From: JBBRXJ01 sp038248505
GTDB taxonomy: Bacteria; Bacteroidota; Bacteroidia; Bacteroidales; JBBRXJ01
DNA length: 15,304 nt
Reading direction: 5' to 3'
NCBI GenBank assembly: GCA_038248505.1
Contig: JBBRXJ010000081.1
Span: 1 to 15,304 of the forward strand
Within the stretch, counting starts at the first letter, position 1; every line of letters begins with the position of its first letter. Under the pieces are notes generated by a model. That model was not told where the DNA came from. It ran no database searches and saw only the letters and a program-made list of their open reading frames with translations. The translations under genes and the position numbers were made by a program. Of this stretch, positions 14,938 to 15,304 are shown one piece after another.

Positions 14938-14954
14938 TGTTATGATGATAACAA
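14937..14954. promoter_or_regulatory. Second, weaker Rex-like site
   Basis: On the minus strand TTGTTATCATCATAACAT: TTGTTAT is 6 of 7 to TTGTTAA and ATAACAT 5 of 7 to TTAACAA. The core is the dyad TGTTAT-N4-ATAACA. It sits end to end with the first site, centres 17 bp apart, just upstream of the -33 element. Confidence 0.4.
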
Positions 14955-15241
14955 TAATTTATAGCAAATCTAAATAAGAATTGTCAAAAGCCTGCTAAAG
15001 TGTAGTATTACAATAAATTAATAGAGGTCGATTATTCAGCTATTCTACGTGAAATATGATTAATACTTTAATGTGTAGTTTGAGTTTGTTATTTAAGACG
15101 CTATATATTAATGGGTTAGTTGCAATGGTTTTTATTTATACCATAATTACACTTATATATATAGAGACCGTTGCAAGGCAAAATAGCATAAAAATATATC
15201 ATATATAATTGTATTTCAGTGTATTGAGTCGTTTTTTTTGT

Positions 15242-15249
15242 TATATTTG
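15242..15249 (+). promoter_or_regulatory. Possible transposase promoter -7 element
   Basis: TATATTTG matches TAnnTTTG but ends only three bases before the ATG, so the transcript would be nearly leaderless. No clear -33 element. Weak. Confidence 0.25.
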
Positions 15250-15252
15250 TGT

Positions 15253-15304
15253 ATGAAAAATACACAAAACATCGGGTTTGCAGATTTGGCAATACAAGGA
15301 AGAA
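15253..15304 (+). CDS. IS5-family transposase, first 17 codons
   Basis: ATG at 15253-15255 opens MKNTQNIGFADLAIQGR, cut by the window edge. The IGFADLA block near the N-terminus is typical of IS5-family (DDE) transposases in Bacteroidetes. The likely terminal repeat 89 bases upstream supports this. The catalytic domain lies outside, so intactness is unknown. Confidence 0.6.
   Translation, partial: MKNTQNIGFADLAIQGR

Larger units (their letters stand above)
15164..15304 (+). mobile_element. Left end of an IS5-like insertion sequence (cut by window edge)
   Basis: GAGACCGTTGCAAGGCA (15164-15180) resembles the terminal inverted repeats of IS5-family elements, and a transposase start follows 89 bases later. 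The other end is outside the window, so neither the repeat nor the target duplication can be checked. The element points away from the hydrogenase operon; the 14955-15163 stretch between them shows no gene or named signal. Confidence 0.6.

Noticed and set aside
1..15304. CRISPR array, tRNA or rRNA genes
   Set aside because: No regularly spaced repeats, tRNA cloverleaf arms or conserved rRNA segments were seen in the intergenic stretches.

Overview
The window looks like a piece of chromosome from an anaerobic, fermentative member of the Bacteroidetes, probably Bacteroidales-like. The DNA is AT-rich, most genes lack a Shine-Dalgarno sequence, and several promoters match the Bacteroidetes form (TAnnTTTG at about -7, TTTG-like at about -33). 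The gene families also fit: a GH10 enzyme, a FAD-dependent lipoprotein, a type I asparagine synthase, and a trimeric [FeFe] hydrogenase preceded by DRTGG, PHP and ATPase genes.

Left third (1-4286, minus strand): a carbohydrate-related accessory region. In transcription order it holds a secreted sugar-isomerase-like TIM barrel (3450-4286), a lipoprotein FAD oxidoreductase of the 'xanthan lyase-like' type (1032-3074), and the N-terminal 226 codons of a twin-arginine-signal GH10 endo-xylanase-like enzyme running off the left edge. The barrel itself has no visible export signal, so only the other two are clearly exported. The two spacers (681-1031 and 3075-3449) share a diverged repeat of about 100 bp that starts with GTGGCACCTCAG. 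Each copy abuts a short open frame that looks like the 3' tail of an otherwise missing gene, so the area appears to have been rearranged or invaded by a mobile element.

Middle (4287-7790): a 576-bp divergent spacer with two strong inverted repeats, a possible promoter and a possible structured leader. It is followed by an SPFH/stomatin-like membrane protein on the plus strand. A bidirectional terminator separates this from convergent asnB. The 298-bp spacer 7493-7790 holds the asnB promoter and the terminator of the next operon.

Right half (14954 down to 7718, minus strand): one compact operon of nine clear genes plus one tiny ORF. Order: DRTGG protein, RsbW-like ATPase (TAATG overlap), second DRTGG protein, 24-codon ORF, PHP-family predicted phosphoesterase, second GHKL-type ATPase, thioredoxin-like ferredoxin, then HydB (NuoF-like), HydA ([FeFe] hydrogenase catalytic subunit) and HydC (NuoE-like). 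The last three are the subunits of an NAD(H)- and ferredoxin-linked, probably electron-bifurcating, hydrogenase. Its promoter carries a good match to the operator of the NADH-sensing repressor Rex between the -33 and -7 elements, with a second weaker match directly upstream. The five upstream genes form a signalling-type module of unknown function and are the most interesting content of the window.

Right edge: the left end of an IS5-like insertion sequence begins near 15164, and its transposase starts at 15253 and is cut by the window edge. Between 14955 and 15163 I see nothing I can name.
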